Source: Sporosarcina beigongshangi (GTDB lineage Bacteria; Actinomycetota; Actinomycetes; Actinomycetales; Micrococcaceae). Taken from it: DNA of 64,000 bases. The stretch spans positions 45,205-109,204 of the forward strand of contig NZ_JADHDY010000018.1 in the NCBI RefSeq assembly GCF_016820535.1. The letters are read 5' to 3'. The stretch's first letter is position 1; each line of letters opens with the position of its first letter. Shown piece by piece: positions 1-9,074 of this stretch. Made by a program: the position numbers and the translations under genes. The notes below the pieces were generated by a model that saw only the letters and a program-made list of their open reading frames with translations, was not told the origin of the DNA and made no database searches.

Positions 1-1
1 C

Positions 2-274
2 TTGCACCAGGCCGGCGTGCTGCTGGCCGCCGAGGTGCTCCAGCCCTCCGCCAACACCACCACGCTGACCATGGCCGACGGCCAACTGTATGTACAGGAC
101 GGTCCGTTCGCCGACACGAAGGAGCAGCTCGGCGGCACGTTCGTCATCGACGTCCCGGACCTCGACGCGGCAATTGAGTGGGGCCGGCAGGCACCCGCCA
201 TCGGGTGGGGCGCCATTGAGGTTCGTCCCGGTGCCACGTTCACGGTCGACGGCGCATGGCGGCCAAATACGTGA
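2..274 (+). CDS. YCII/DGPF-domain protein (5' partial)
   Basis: This is the C-terminal ~90 residues of a small YCII-related protein; the true start lies before the window. The family hallmark is visible as DGPFADTKEQLGG, followed by a short beta-strand/helix region (FVIDVPDLDAAIEWGRQAP) and a terminal EVRP segment. DGPF proteins are dimeric alpha/beta-barrel proteins of mostly unknown biochemistry. They are very often encoded directly next to an ECF sigma factor of the ECF42 group, as here, where the stop codon overlaps the start of the sigma gene. It probably acts with that sigma factor, but which of the two regulates the other cannot be told from sequence. Confidence 0.85.
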   Translation: MHQAGVLLAAEVLQPSANTTTLTMADGQLYVQDGPFADTKEQLGGTFVIDVPDLDAAIEWGRQAPAIGWGAIEVRPGATFTVDGAWRPNT

Positions 275-1593
275 ACGGACAGGAGGCGCGGCTGGCCGCC
301 GAGCGGGCGGCCCGCGCCTCCTATGGCCGCCTGTTGGCCCTGCTGGCTGCGTCTACGGGGGATTTGGCGGGCGCCGAAGATGCGCTGTCCGCCGCGTTTG
401 AGCAGGCCCTGGCCACGTGGCCGGCCGGCGGGGTGCCCCGCAATCCGGAGGCCTGGCTGCTGACTGTGGCGCGCAACCAGCAGCGGGATTCGTGGAAGTC
501 GGCGTACCACAGGACGTTTGCACCACTGGACGATGCGGTGCTGACAGGCCGGGACGCCGTGTTGCTGGAGGATGTGGACGTGGATGCCATGGGCGAAAAA
601 CGCCTGGAACTGCTGTTCGTGTGCGCCCATCCGGCCATCGACCCCGGCATCCGCACCCCGCTCATGCTGCAGACCGTCCTGGGCTTCGATGCGGCACGCA
701 TTGGCACAGCATTTGCGGTTCCCGCCGCCGCCATGGCCCAGCGCCTTGTCCGCGCCAAGAAGAAGATCAAGCAGGCCCGCATCCCCTTCACGATTCCCGA
801 ACGGCAGGCCATGCCCGTCCGGCTGCCGGCTGTGCTCGAGGCGATCTACGGCTGCTATGCGATGGCGTGGGATGAGGGCGGAACGGCAGACGGCGCCACC
901 GGGGAAGTCGGCATGCGCGGCGAAGCCCGGTATCTTGCCCTGACATTGGCGCGGCTGCTGGACAGTGAACCGGAGGCGTGGGGCCTGGCCGCGCTCATCA
1001 CCTTTTCCTTGGCGAGGGTGCCGGGCCGGGAGGCGGCCGTCGCCGACTCCGGCGGCCCGGGCGCCGTCTTCCGGCCGCTGGAGGAGCAGGACTGCGGCCT
1101 GTGGGACGCCCGCCTGATCGCCGAGGGAGATGCGTTGCTGCGTCGTGCGGCGTCTGCCTGGACGGGCGGGCCGGTCTCCAGCGGCGCTACCGGCGCAAGT
1201 CCCGGCCGGTTCCAGCTGGAGGCCGCCATCCAGGCTGTCCACTGCGCACGCGCCCGCACCGGCGCCACGGACTGGGCCGCGCTGCGCACCCTCTACACCG
1301 CGCTGGTGGCGGTCGCGCCCAGCCTGGGTGCACGCGTTGCCCTGGCCGCCGTCATCGGGCGGGTGGACGGGCCGGATGCCGGGCTCTCGGCGATTGACGC
1401 GATCGGCGACGGCGGGCCGCGCCAGGTTCGTGCCGCCGTCGAACGTTTCCAGCCCTTCCACGCAGCGCGGGCAGAGCTCCTGGCCGGAGCGGGTCGCACG
1501 AACGAAGCATCCGCCGAGTTCGCCTCCGCTGCCAGGCTGACGCTGCGGCCGGGTGTGCAGGACTATCTGCTGCGCCGTGCCGAGAACGGATAA
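271..1593 (+). CDS. ECF-type RNA polymerase sigma factor, ECF42-like
   Basis: The protein has a sigma region 2 near the N terminus (GDLAGAEDALSAAFEQAL and NPEAWLLTVARNQ), a region 4-type helix-turn-helix around residues 130-180 (TVLGFDAARIGTAFAV, then VRAKKKIKQARI), and a ~230-residue C-terminal helical extension. That extension is typical of ECF42 factors, which lack a classical anti-sigma and pair with DGPF proteins. Two in-frame starts exist. The ATG at 256 overlaps the upstream gene by 19 nt. The GTG at 271 gives a 4-nt GTGA overlap, the usual coupling in this genome, and is chosen here. With the GTG start the protein is about 440 residues. The family is secure; the target promoters are unknown. 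Confidence 0.88.
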   Translation: MNGQEARLAAERAARASYGRLLALLAASTGDLAGAEDALSAAFEQALATWPAGGVPRNPEAWLLTVARNQQRDSWKSAYHRTFAPLDDAVLTGRDAVLLEDVDVDAMGEKRLELLFVCAHPAIDPGIRTPLMLQTVLGFDAARIGTAFAVPAAAMAQRLVRAKKKIKQARIPFTIPERQAMPVRLPAVLEAIYGCYAMAWDEGGTADGATGEVGMRGEARYLALTLARLLDSEPEAWGLAALITFSLARVPGREAAVADSGGPGAVFRPLEEQDCGLWDARLIAEGDALLRRAASAWTGGPVSSGATGASPGRFQLEAAIQAVHCARARTGATDWAALRTLYTALVAVAPSLGARVALAAVIGRVDGPDAGLSAIDAIGDGGPRQVRAAVERFQPFHAARAELLAGAGRTNEASAEFASAARLTLRPGVQDYLLRRAENG

Positions 1594-1653
1594 GCGGGGG
1601 CGGGCGCGGGGAGAACCATGCCAGCCGCCGTTCCCGCCATGGCCCGCCCCTGC
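1594..1653 (+). terminator. GC-rich hairpin after the sigma gene
   Basis: GCGGGGGCGGGC at 1594-1605 can pair with GCCCGCCCCTGC at 1642-1653 (12 bp, one G-U) directly after the stop codon. There is no T-run, so it may be a weak or factor-dependent terminator, or only a GC-rich coincidence. Confidence 0.3.
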
Positions 1654-1796
1654 GGGAATTGGTCCGCCACACCACGAAATACGCCTGCCTGCTCCGGCCG
1701 AGTGGCTAGCATTGGACCCTGAAGGACCTACAGCCACGGCCAGGTGTTTGCGGCCGACATGGGCGCAGGTCGCCGGCAGTGTTGAAGGAGCAGTAC

Positions 1797-4034
1797 ATGG
1801 CCACCCCCGGTGGAGAACCAAAACCAGGAAGCGAACCACGGGAAATGGTGGAGCGCAGCCGGTTCGGCGTGAACCCGCCACGCAAGCACGCAGGAACCAA
1901 CGACAATCGTCCGCCGATGACCAGCAGCGAATTGCTGGTCAAGGGTCCCGCCGAGCTGGCAGTCCAGCCGGGGCCGAAGGTCAACTGGCGGGTCCTGGTC
2001 ATCTCTGCCGCCATTGTCCTGGCCTTCTCGGTCTGGGCCATGGCGCTGCCGGTCCACGCCGAGGAAACACTGCATTCCATCGTCACCTGGATCGCCACCA
2101 ACCTTGGCTGGTACTACGTCCTGACGATCACACTGGTCATCCTGTTCGTCCTCTGGGTGGCGTTGTCCAAGGAAGGCGGAGTCCGGCTCGGACCCGACCA
2201 CTCCCGCCCCCAATACAACCTCTTCACCTGGGTCGCCATGCTCTTTGCCGCCGGCGTGGGCATCGACATGCTGTTCTACTCCGTCACCGGACCCATCACC
2301 CAGTACATTTCCCCGCCGACCGGGGCCCCTGAATCCGCTGAAGCCGCACGGGATGCCGTCGTCTGGACCATGTTCCACTATGGCATCGCTGGGTGGTCCG
2401 TCTATGCGCTGCTGGGCATGGCCATGGGCTATTTCTCCTACCGCTGGGGCATGCCACTGTCCATCCGGGCCGCCGTGTATCCGCTGCTGGGCAAACGGGT
2501 CCGCGGGGGAGTGGGCGATGTCATCGACATTGTCACGCTTGTCGGCACCGTGTTTGGCGTGGCCACGTCCATGGGCATCGGTGTGGTTCTTCTCAATGTG
2601 GGATTCTCGCTGCTCTTTGGTCTCCCGGAAGGCCTGGCCCTGCAGATTTCGCTGGTCGTGGTGGCCGTGATCATGACGGTGGCAGCCTGCACCTCCGGTG
2701 TGGACAAGGGGATCCGCGTCATTTCCGAACTGAACCTGTGGTCGGCCGGCGCCATGATGCTGTACATCCTCATCACCGGCAAGACGTCGTTCCTGCTCAA
2801 CGCCATGGTGGAGAACGTGGGACGCTTCATCTTCACCCTGCCCGAGCGCACCCTCCAGACCTTCGCCTATGAACCGGGCGGATCGGACTGGATGGCCGGC
2901 TGGACCCTCTTCTTCTGGGCTTTCTGGCTGGCCTGGGGGCCCTTCGTTGGCTTGTTCCTGGCCCGTATTTCCCGTGGCCGGACGCTGCGCGAGTTTGTCA
3001 TCGCCGCCATTACCGCGCCTGTGCTCTGCGACTTTTTCATCGTCTCCATTTTTGGCAACAGCGCCCTCCGGGAGGTGCTGGACGGCAACACCGAATTTGC
3101 AAAACTCGCGGTCGAAAGCCCCGAACACGGCTGGTACGCATTGCTCGAAATGTTCCCGGGGGCACCCTTCCTGATCGGGCTTGCCACTTTGTCCGGCATG
3201 CTGTTCTACCTCACCAGCGCCAACTCCGGGGCCATGGTGATGTCAAACTTCTCCTCCTCGATCCCCGACCCGGGCATGGACGGTGCCAAGTGGCTGCGCA
3301 TCTTCTGGGCCCTGCTCACCGCGGTGCTTACCGTCTCCATGCTGGTGGCCGGAGGTGTCGCCACCATGGAGTACGCGACCCTCATCTTCGCCCTGCCGGT
3401 GACCGTGATCGCCTATCTGGTCATGGCCTCATTTTCCAAGGTGCTGCGGATGGAGAGGGCCGAACGAGAGGGGCAGGTCATGCGCCGGCGTTCCACCGCC
3501 GCTACCGGCGGACACGCACCGGAAAAGACCTGGCGCCAGCGGCTGGCCCACATTCGAGCCTACCCCTCCAACAAGGCAGTTATGCAGTTCGTGGACAAGG
3601 TGGTGGCACCGGCCCTGGCCGATGTGGCCCAGGAGTTCAAGCAGCTCGGCTACGACGCCCACCACACCAGCACACCCAACCCGGTCACCGACATTGCCGA
3701 GCACACCCTTGTGGTCCACATGGCCGGCCACCGGGACTTCCATTACCGGGTGGCCGCTGTTCAGACCCCTGCCCCCATGTTCGGCAGCCGCAGCATGCAG
3801 CGGGCGATTGACGTCTACTACCGCCTTGAGGTTTTCACCCTGACGGGAACGGAAGGTTACGACCTGATGGGCCTGACACAGCAGCAGGTCATCAACGATG
3901 TCCTGGACCGATATGAGGCGCACCTGTCCTTCCTGCAATACTCCGCCGAGCATGACTACCCATCCGTCATCACGCCCCCGCCCCCGTCCACAGGCACCGT
4001 GCCCCGGGTTGCGGAGAATCCGGACCAGCCCTGA
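1797..4034 (+). CDS. BCCT family transporter (betaine/choline/carnitine)
   Basis: This is a sodium- or proton-coupled osmolyte importer in the cytoplasmic membrane. After a ~65-residue hydrophilic N terminus there are about twelve hydrophobic segments up to roughly residue 550. They include the family's tryptophan-rich signature in TM8 (WTLFFWAFWLAWGPFVG), then a ~190-residue cytoplasmic tail. In BCCT carriers such as BetP such tails sense osmotic or potassium stress. The start at 1797 is preferred over the in-frame GTG at 1779 because GAAGGAG lies 6 nt before it, inside the longer frame. It is a single gene facing the ABC exporter convergently. The substrate is not predictable, but glycine betaine, choline or ectoine are the usual choices. 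Confidence 0.93.
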   Translation: MATPGGEPKPGSEPREMVERSRFGVNPPRKHAGTNDNRPPMTSSELLVKGPAELAVQPGPKVNWRVLVISAAIVLAFSVWAMALPVHAEETLHSIVTWIATNLGWYYVLTITLVILFVLWVALSKEGGVRLGPDHSRPQYNLFTWVAMLFAAGVGIDMLFYSVTGPITQYISPPTGAPESAEAARDAVVWTMFHYGIAGWSVYALLGMAMGYFSYRWGMPLSIRAAVYPLLGKRVRGGVGDVIDIVTLVGTVFGVATSMGIGVVLLNVGFSLLFGLPEGLALQISLVVVAVIMTVAACTSGVDKGIRVISELNLWSAGAMMLYILITGKTSFLLNAMVENVGRFIFTLPERTLQTFAYEPGGSDWMAGWTLFFWAFWLAWGPFVGLFLARISRGRTLREFVIAAITAPVLCDFFIVSIFGNSALREVLDGNTEFAKLAVESPEHGWYALLEMFPGAPFLIGLATLSGMLFYLTSANSGAMVMSNFSSSIPDPGMDGAKWLRIFWALLTAVLTVSMLVAGGVATMEYATLIFALPVTVIAYLVMASFSKVLRMERAEREGQVMRRRSTAATGGHAPEKTWRQRLAHIRAYPSNKAVMQFVDKVVAPALADVAQEFKQLGYDAHHTSTPNPVTDIAEHTLVVHMAGHRDFHYRVAAVQTPAPMFGSRSMQRAIDVYYRLEVFTLTGTEGYDLMGLTQQQVINDVLDRYEAHLSFLQYSAEHDYPSVITPPPPSTGTVPRVAENPDQP

Positions 4035-4063
4035 CCGTACCGCGACCGTGGACGCCGGCCGGC

Positions 4064-5992
4064 TCAGACCAGGGAATCCTGCCAGGCGCCGTGCAGATCC
4101 GCGAATCGGCCGCCGCCGGCCAGCAGCTCTTCGGGGGAGCCGTCTTCGACGATCCGTCCGCCGTGCACCACCAGGACCCGGTCGGCGATCGCCACGGTGG
4201 AGAGTCGGTGGGCGATGACGACGGCGGTCCGGGCGCCGTTGTGCGCCGGTGCATCTCCGCTGCCGCTTGCGTCGGGCGTGTTCTCCGCGGGACCGAGCAG
4301 CCGGTGCAGGCCCTCCTGCACCAGACGTTCGGAGGGTATGTCCAGCGAGGATGTGGCCTCGTCCAGGATCAGCACGGCCGGGTTGGCCAGGAACGCGCGG
4401 GCGAAGGAGACCAGCTGGCGCTGCCCGGCCGAGACGCGTCCGCCGCGCTTGTTCACGTCGGTGTCGTAGCCGTCGGGCAGCAGGCGGATGAACTCATCGG
4501 CGCCCACGTCGCGCGCTGCGGCTTCGATCTCGGCCCGGGTGGCCGAGGGCCGGCCCAAGGCAATGTTGTCGGCGACGGTGCCGCTGAACAGGAATGCCTC
4601 CTGCGTCACCATGACCACTGCACGGCGAAGGTCGGCGGTGGAAAGCTCGCGCAAGTCCACGCCGTCGAGCATCAGTGAACCGGAGGTGACGTCATAAAAG
4701 CGCGCCATCAACTTGGCCAGGGTGGACTTCCCGGCGCCGGTTGCGCCGACCACGGCCACGGTCTGCCCGGCCGGGATGTGCAGGTCCAGGTGTGGCAGGA
4801 TGACGGGCCCGTCGCCGTAGCCGAATTCCGCGCCGTTGAATCGAATGTCGCCGCGGGCATGGGGCAGCGGCACGGGGTTGCGCGGCGGCCGGACGGTGGG
4901 GACCTCCTCGAGCAGCCCCGACACCTTCTCAAGCGCGGCTTGTGCCGACTGGAAGGAGTTGTAGAACATGGCCATCTGGCTGACGGGCTGGAAGAAGCGC
5001 TTCGTCGCCAGCAGCAGGGCCAGCAGCGCGCCCACCTCCAGCGCACCGCCCAGCACGCGGTACCCGCCGGCCAGCAGCACGGCGGCAACGGCAATGTTGC
5101 CGATCAGCACCAGGCCGGGCTGGAACACGCCGTTGAGGTTGATGGAGCGGACGGTGACGCGGCGGTAGTCCTCAGCCAGTTCGTCGTAGCGGGCGGCGTT
5201 GTCCTCCTCGCGGCGGAATGCCTTGACGGCACGGATGCCGGTCATGGTCTCAATGAAGTGCACAATCAGCCGCGCCGAAACCACCCGCGAGGACCGGTAG
5301 GCCGCCTGCGAACGGGTCTGGTACCAGCGCGAAAGGAAGTACATGGGCACCCCGGAGAGCAGCACCAAAATGCCCGTCACCCAATCCAGCGCAAAGATCG
5401 ACACGGCCGTGAGCACCATGAACACCAGCCCCGACGCGAGCGAGGAAATACCCGAATCCAGGAGCTCCCGCAGCGCCTCCAGGTCTGAGGTCTGGCGGGA
5501 AATGATGCGCCCCGAGGTGTAGTTCTCGTGAAATTCCATGCTCAGGCGCTGCGTGTGGCGGAACACCTGGATGCGCAGGTCCAGCAGCATCGCCTGGCTC
5601 AGCCGCGCCGTCGCTGTCAGGTACGCCGCCGTCAGCCACGACGCCGCCACCGCCGCCAGCACATAGCCGCCGCCGGTGACCGCGAGGGGCAGCCAACCGC
5701 CGTCGTCCAGGGCAGGCAGCGCGTGGTCGATCCCAAACGCAATCAACAGCGGCCCGGCCACCTTCGCCGCCTGGGAGAGCACCACCAGCGCCACCGTGAT
5801 GGCAAACCTCACGCGGACCGGGTGCAGCAGCGTGCGCAGCAGCCTCACGGAACGCTGGCGGACCGCCTTGCTGTCGGCCCGGCTCAGCTCCACCCGGTCC
5901 TCGCCGGCGGTGCCCTGCGCCGTCTCCGCGTTGCGTGCGTCGGTGGGGATGGCCGACGCCGGACCCTGCCTGCGCTTGTCCCTGCGGCTCAT
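4064..5992 (-). CDS. ABC exporter half-transporter (catalytic-site subunit)
   Basis: A type IV ABC half-transporter: six transmembrane helices (residues ~60-350) fused to an ATPase domain with Walker [10 protein letters not shown] (near residue 416) and a canonical Walker B/catalytic Glu in [11 protein letters not shown] (near residue 542). The signature motif is VSAGQRQ instead of LSGGQ. That altered signature, paired with a partner whose catalytic Glu is Asp, is the pattern of heterodimeric exporters such as TM287/288 and BmrCD, which have one degenerate and one active ATP site. It overlaps its partner by 4 nt (5989-5992) and is translated second. The substrate (drug, lipid or peptide) is unknown. 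Confidence 0.93.
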   Translation of the reverse strand: MSRRDKRRQGPASAIPTDARNAETAQGTAGEDRVELSRADSKAVRQRSVRLLRTLLHPVRVRFAITVALVVLSQAAKVAGPLLIAFGIDHALPALDDGGWLPLAVTGGGYVLAAVAASWLTAAYLTATARLSQAMLLDLRIQVFRHTQRLSMEFHENYTSGRIISRQTSDLEALRELLDSGISSLASGLVFMVLTAVSIFALDWVTGILVLLSGVPMYFLSRWYQTRSQAAYRSSRVVSARLIVHFIETMTGIRAVKAFRREEDNAARYDELAEDYRRVTVRSINLNGVFQPGLVLIGNIAVAAVLLAGGYRVLGGALEVGALLALLLATKRFFQPVSQMAMFYNSFQSAQAALEKVSGLLEEVPTVRPPRNPVPLPHARGDIRFNGAEFGYGDGPVILPHLDLHIPAGQTVAVVGATGAGKSTLAKLMARFYDVTSGSLMLDGVDLRELSTADLRRAVVMVTQEAFLFSGTVADNIALGRPSATRAEIEAAARDVGADEFIRLLPDGYDTDVNKRGGRVSAGQRQLVSFARAFLANPAVLILDEATSSLDIPSERLVQEGLHRLLGPAENTPDASGSGDAPAHNGARTAVVIAHRLSTVAIADRVLVVHGGRIVEDGSPEELLAGGGRFADLHGAWQDSLV

Positions 5993-7884
5993 TTTGTGGT
6001 CCTCTTTGCGGTGGTTGAGGCCGGGCCGGGCGGGTCGGTGCGCACCGCGACGGGGAGCGGACCGGTGCCGAGGTCATCCGGCAGTTCGTCGTCGAACCCG
6101 CTGTCAAGGTCTCGGGGTTCGGTGTCCAGGCTCGCCAGGACGTAGCGGTAGTGGTCATTTCCGGCCAGTAGTTCCGTGTGCGTGCCGACGGCCGTGATGC
6201 GCCCGTCCTGCAGCAGCGCCACCCTGTCCGCCATGGCCACGGTTGACGGGCGGTGGGCGACGATCAGCGTGGTGGTGCCCTCCAGCACCTGGCGCAGCCG
6301 CCCCGACACCCGCTCCTCCGTGTTCACGTCAAGGGCGGACAGGGGGTCGTCGAGGACCAGGACGGCAGGCTTCGCCGCAATGGCGCGGGCAAGGGCGATG
6401 CGCTGGCGCTGGCCGCCGGACAAGCTCAGCCCCTCCTCGCCGATCAGGGTGTCCACGCCCTGGGGCAGGGTGTGGGCAAAACCGGCCTGGGCCACGTCGA
6501 GGGCCTGTTCGAGCACTTCATCCGGGGTGAGGCCGGGGTGGTCCGCCGCCCCCAGCAGCACGTTGTCGCGCACCGAGTTGGAAAACAGTGTGGTGTCCTC
6601 GAAGGCCACCGAGACGCAGCTGCGCAGTTCCGCCAGCGGGATGCGCCGGATGTCCACCCCGTCCAGCATGACCGCACCGCCGGTGGGGTCAAACAGGCGG
6701 GGGACCAGGTTCAGCAGTGTGCTCTTGCCGCTGCCCGTGACGCCCACCAGGGCCATCGTCTCCCCGGCGGCCAGTTCCAGGTCCACACCGTCGAGCAGGT
6801 CCGGGGTGCCGTCCGGGGTGTCGGGGAAGCGGAAGTGCACATCCTGGAATTCCAGGGCCCCGCGCACCGTGTCCAGACGGACCGGTTCGGCGGGATCGGT
6901 GACGGTGCTCTTGGCATCCATGACCTCAAAGTGCCGGTCCAGCGCCGTCTTTGCGGTCAGCGTCATGGACAGCAGCGGCCCCATGGATTCCACCGGCCCG
7001 GCCACCACGGCAGCCGTGGCGAAAAACGCAACGAGCGTTCCGACGTCGAGCCTGCCGCCGTGCACCAGCAGGATGCCGACCACCAGGCCGGCGGCCAGCG
7101 CCAACTCCGGCAGCAGCGTCACGACGAGGGAGAAGGTGGCAAGCGACTTGGCCTTGTGGATCTCCGTGGCCTGGAGTTCCTGCGCCTGGCCGGCGAAGGA
7201 ATCGAGCGCCTCGCGGCCGCGGCCGAACGCCTTCAGCACGCGGATGCCGTGGACGGATTCCTCCACCACGGTGGCGAGGTCGCCGGCCTGGTCCTGGCTC
7301 CTGCGGCTGGCGCGACCATAGGAGCGGCGGAAGGTGAAGCCGAAGACCACGATCGGCACCGCCGCTGCCAGAAAGATCAGGCCCAACTGCCAGCTCATGG
7401 AGAACATCAGCCCCACGCCGATCGCCACGGTCAGGGCCGTCACCACCAGCATGATGGCTCCAAATGCCATCCAGCGGCGCATGAAGTTGAGGTCGCTCAT
7501 GGCGCGGCTGAGCAGCTGGCCCGAGCCCCAGCGGTCGTGGAATTCCACGGAGAGGTTTTGCAGGTGGCGGTAGAAGCTGGTCCGCATGCGCGTTTCCACC
7601 GTGGTGGCGGGAGCAATCACCAGCTGCCGGCGCAGCACCAGCAGCCATGCCTCCATGATGCCAAGGCCCAGCACGACGGCGGTCCCCAGCCACAGTGCGC
7701 CGGTGCCGCTGCCAGGCTCCAGCGCCGTGTTGACGAGGACGCGGTAGACCTGCGGAATGGCCAGGGCCACGACGCTGGCGGCCAATGCCGAAAGCAGCCC
7801 GAAGATGAGCCGCCACATGATGGGTTTTAGTTGCGGTCCGATGCGGGCCAGGGAAGAAAAGAGTGTGGTGTCGTGGTTCGCCAT
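5989..7884 (-). CDS. ABC exporter half-transporter (degenerate-site subunit)
   Basis: The first gene of a two-gene exporter operon. Its transmembrane domain (residues ~20-310) is followed by an ATPase domain with Walker [10 protein letters not shown], signature [14 protein letters not shown] and Walker [12 protein letters not shown], where Asp replaces the catalytic Glu. The switch His is in [11 protein letters not shown]. The Glu-to-Asp change marks the non-hydrolysing site of asymmetric heterodimeric exporters, and the neighbour supplies the normal Glu. The C terminus is a ~50-residue acidic/Pro-rich tail. The 4-nt overlap with the downstream gene implies coupled translation and a fixed 1:1 complex. 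No regulator lies next to it. Confidence 0.93.
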   Translation of the reverse strand: MANHDTTLFSSLARIGPQLKPIMWRLIFGLLSALAASVVALAIPQVYRVLVNTALEPGSGTGALWLGTAVVLGLGIMEAWLLVLRRQLVIAPATTVETRMRTSFYRHLQNLSVEFHDRWGSGQLLSRAMSDLNFMRRWMAFGAIMLVVTALTVAIGVGLMFSMSWQLGLIFLAAAVPIVVFGFTFRRSYGRASRRSQDQAGDLATVVEESVHGIRVLKAFGRGREALDSFAGQAQELQATEIHKAKSLATFSLVVTLLPELALAAGLVVGILLVHGGRLDVGTLVAFFATAAVVAGPVESMGPLLSMTLTAKTALDRHFEVMDAKSTVTDPAEPVRLDTVRGALEFQDVHFRFPDTPDGTPDLLDGVDLELAAGETMALVGVTGSGKSTLLNLVPRLFDPTGGAVMLDGVDIRRIPLAELRSCVSVAFEDTTLFSNSVRDNVLLGAADHPGLTPDEVLEQALDVAQAGFAHTLPQGVDTLIGEEGLSLSGGQRQRIALARAIAAKPAVLVLDDPLSALDVNTEERVSGRLRQVLEGTTTLIVAHRPSTVAMADRVALLQDGRITAVGTHTELLAGNDHYRYVLASLDTEPRDLDSGFDDELPDDLGTGPLPVAVRTDPPGPASTTAKRTTK

Positions 7885-7995
7885 GCGCTTTGGTGAGAGT
7901 CCCGTACTTAGAATGTGCGTGTTCGATCAACTGTACGCCCATGTGTCGCCCGCCACTGAGTGGGCGCGCCCGCCAGCCCCCACCTGCCCCTCCGA

Positions 7996-8039
7996 CGCTC
8001 TATCACCTTCCGGGGTGTTTCCGGGATCCCTCTCTCACC
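7996..8039. repeat. Diverged, inverted copy of the 32-bp repeat
   Basis: Positions 8008-8039 match the reverse complement of the tandem 32-bp unit at 8918-9013 at 26 of 32 positions by eye. They are preceded by the tail of another unit (TCTATCACC, ending at 8007). Orientation is opposite to the main array about 0.9 kb away. It lies between the exporter operon and the FBP gene. Confidence 0.6.
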
Positions 8040-8117
8040 TTCTGGGCCGGCGCTCCGCAGGAAGGGCAGTTCGGTCCGGTTCCCGACGGGCCGCGGCGGG
8101 AACCGGACCGGGTCCTA

Positions 8118-8612
8118 TTAGTCGGCCCCGTGCAGCATGTTGCCCATGAATACCTGGACCTGGTGTACGAGTCCGGTCATCCGTTCCTGCCGGGCCGCCT
8201 CGACGTCGAAGCCCACGTAGGCGGGCGGTGCCGGCCGCCGGACGTTGGTGCAGCATTCAAAATTGGCGCACAGCAGCGTGGCGACGGTGTTTCCGTTGCG
8301 GCCTGCGGCGCCGGGGCGTTTGGCAGTGAAGTAGACGACGTCGTTGGGCAGCGTGACATCCTCGCACCAGGCGCACTGGGCCCGAGACCTGATGACGCCC
8401 TCGACGTGCCGGAACAGGATGCCGCGGGGCACCCCGTCGATCCAGCTGACGACGTATCCCTGGGCAGAATATTTGCGGTCGCGCCAGCCGATGAAGTCGA
8501 GGTGTTCCCACTCGAGAGAGTCGAAGCCCTCCGGTAGGTTGAGGGTGTTTCGTTCACGCAAGGAGGCATTGAGGAACGATGAGCGGATTTGTTTTTCCGA
8601 CAGGGGAAGCAT
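8118..8612 (-). CDS. FBP-domain (EF-G-binding-type zinc finger) protein
   Basis: A ~164-residue protein resembling the FBP family, related to the zinc-binding C-terminal domain of FusB-type EF-G-binding proteins. Features seen: an N-terminal helical segment (LSEKQIRSSFLNASLRER), WEHLDFIGWRDRK, a CAWCEDV pair and a second cysteine cluster (LLCANFECCTNVRRP) that together would form a treble-clef zinc site, then VGFDVEAARQERMTGL. The start at 8612 is chosen because homology begins there; the frame stays open upstream but is not protein-like. FBP proteins are thought to bind the ribosomal elongation machinery, but function here is inferred only from the family. It is monocistronic. Confidence 0.8.
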   Translation of the reverse strand: MLPLSEKQIRSSFLNASLRERNTLNLPEGFDSLEWEHLDFIGWRDRKYSAQGYVVSWIDGVPRGILFRHVEGVIRSRAQCAWCEDVTLPNDVVYFTAKRPGAAGRNGNTVATLLCANFECCTNVRRPAPPAYVGFDVEAARQERMTGLVHQVQVFMGNMLHGAD

Positions 8613-8857
8613 GGTGTTGGTCTTTCTGTCCTGCCCGCGTGGCGGCATGCCACGTTGGGCCGCTGAGTGGATGGGTTCCCGCACTGGGCGCGCTATGGCG
8701 CGGGCGGGCAGCTGCGGAATACCGTAGCTGAGGGGTCACTGGGACAGTGCTATCTGCCGCCGGCAAGAAAAACGCCGGCGACCTCCAATCGCCCAAAGGG
8801 CTGCTCATAATTGGCTGGATTCAACACAAAACAGATTCTACACCGGCGAAGCCGCCG

Positions 8858-8890
8858 CGCCTTCGGGGCGACCGGAACGCCCCGAAGGTG
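8858..8890. other. Stable intergenic hairpin
   Basis: CGCCTTCGGGGCG pairs with CGCCCCGAAGGTG across the loop ACCGGAA. There is no T-tract on either strand, so its role as a terminator of the cox-like operon (which ends at 9075 on the minus strand) is uncertain. Confidence 0.4.
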
Positions 8891-8917
8891 TCAGCGGAAT
8901 GACCGTTGGACCCGGAC

Positions 8918-9026
8918 GGTGATAGAGGGATGCTGGGAAAACCCCGGTAGGTGATAGAGGGATGCTGGGAAAACCCCGGTAGGTGATAGAGGGATGCTGG
9001 GAAAACCCCGGAAGGTGATAGAGGGT
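8918..9026. repeat. Tandem array, 32-bp unit, three copies plus a partial fourth
   Basis: The unit starts GGTGATAGAGGGATGCTGGG and continues with AAAACCCCGGTA. Copies are at 8918-8949, 8950-8981 and 8982-9013; the third differs only near its end (GGAA for GGTA). A partial fourth copy (GGTGATAGAGGG) runs into the 10-bp array. There are no spacers between units, so this is not CRISPR. A diverged inverted copy lies at 7996-8039. Confidence 0.93.
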
Positions 9027-9063
9027 CGGTGGGGGTCGGTGGGGGTCGGTGAGGGTCGGTGTG
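9024..9063. repeat. Tandem array, 10-bp unit GGTCGGTGGG
   Basis: Four head-to-tail copies (GGTCGGTGGG twice, then GGTCGGTGAG and GGTCGGTGTG) directly follow the 32-bp array and end 12 nt before the coxG stop codon. Such short tandem arrays can vary in copy number by slippage. Confidence 0.9.
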
Positions 9064-9074
9064 GGTGGCTGGTG

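Larger units (their letters stand above)
8613..9074. other. Gene-poor region with repeats and a hairpin
   Basis: No credible gene was seen. The region holds a 13-bp hairpin (8858-8870 with 8878-8890, 7-nt loop, one G-U), then the 32-bp tandem array and the 10-bp array listed separately. It also holds the promoter of the FBP gene and the 3' flank of the cox-like operon. Confidence 0.7.

Noticed and set aside
1728..3128. Long minus-strand open frame opposite the BCCT transporter
   Set aside because: It lies wholly antisense to a clear membrane protein and is His/Gly/Asp-rich low-complexity sequence typical of a GC-rich shadow frame.
8918..9026. CRISPR array
   Set aside because: Units are directly tandem with no unique spacers, and no cas genes are present.
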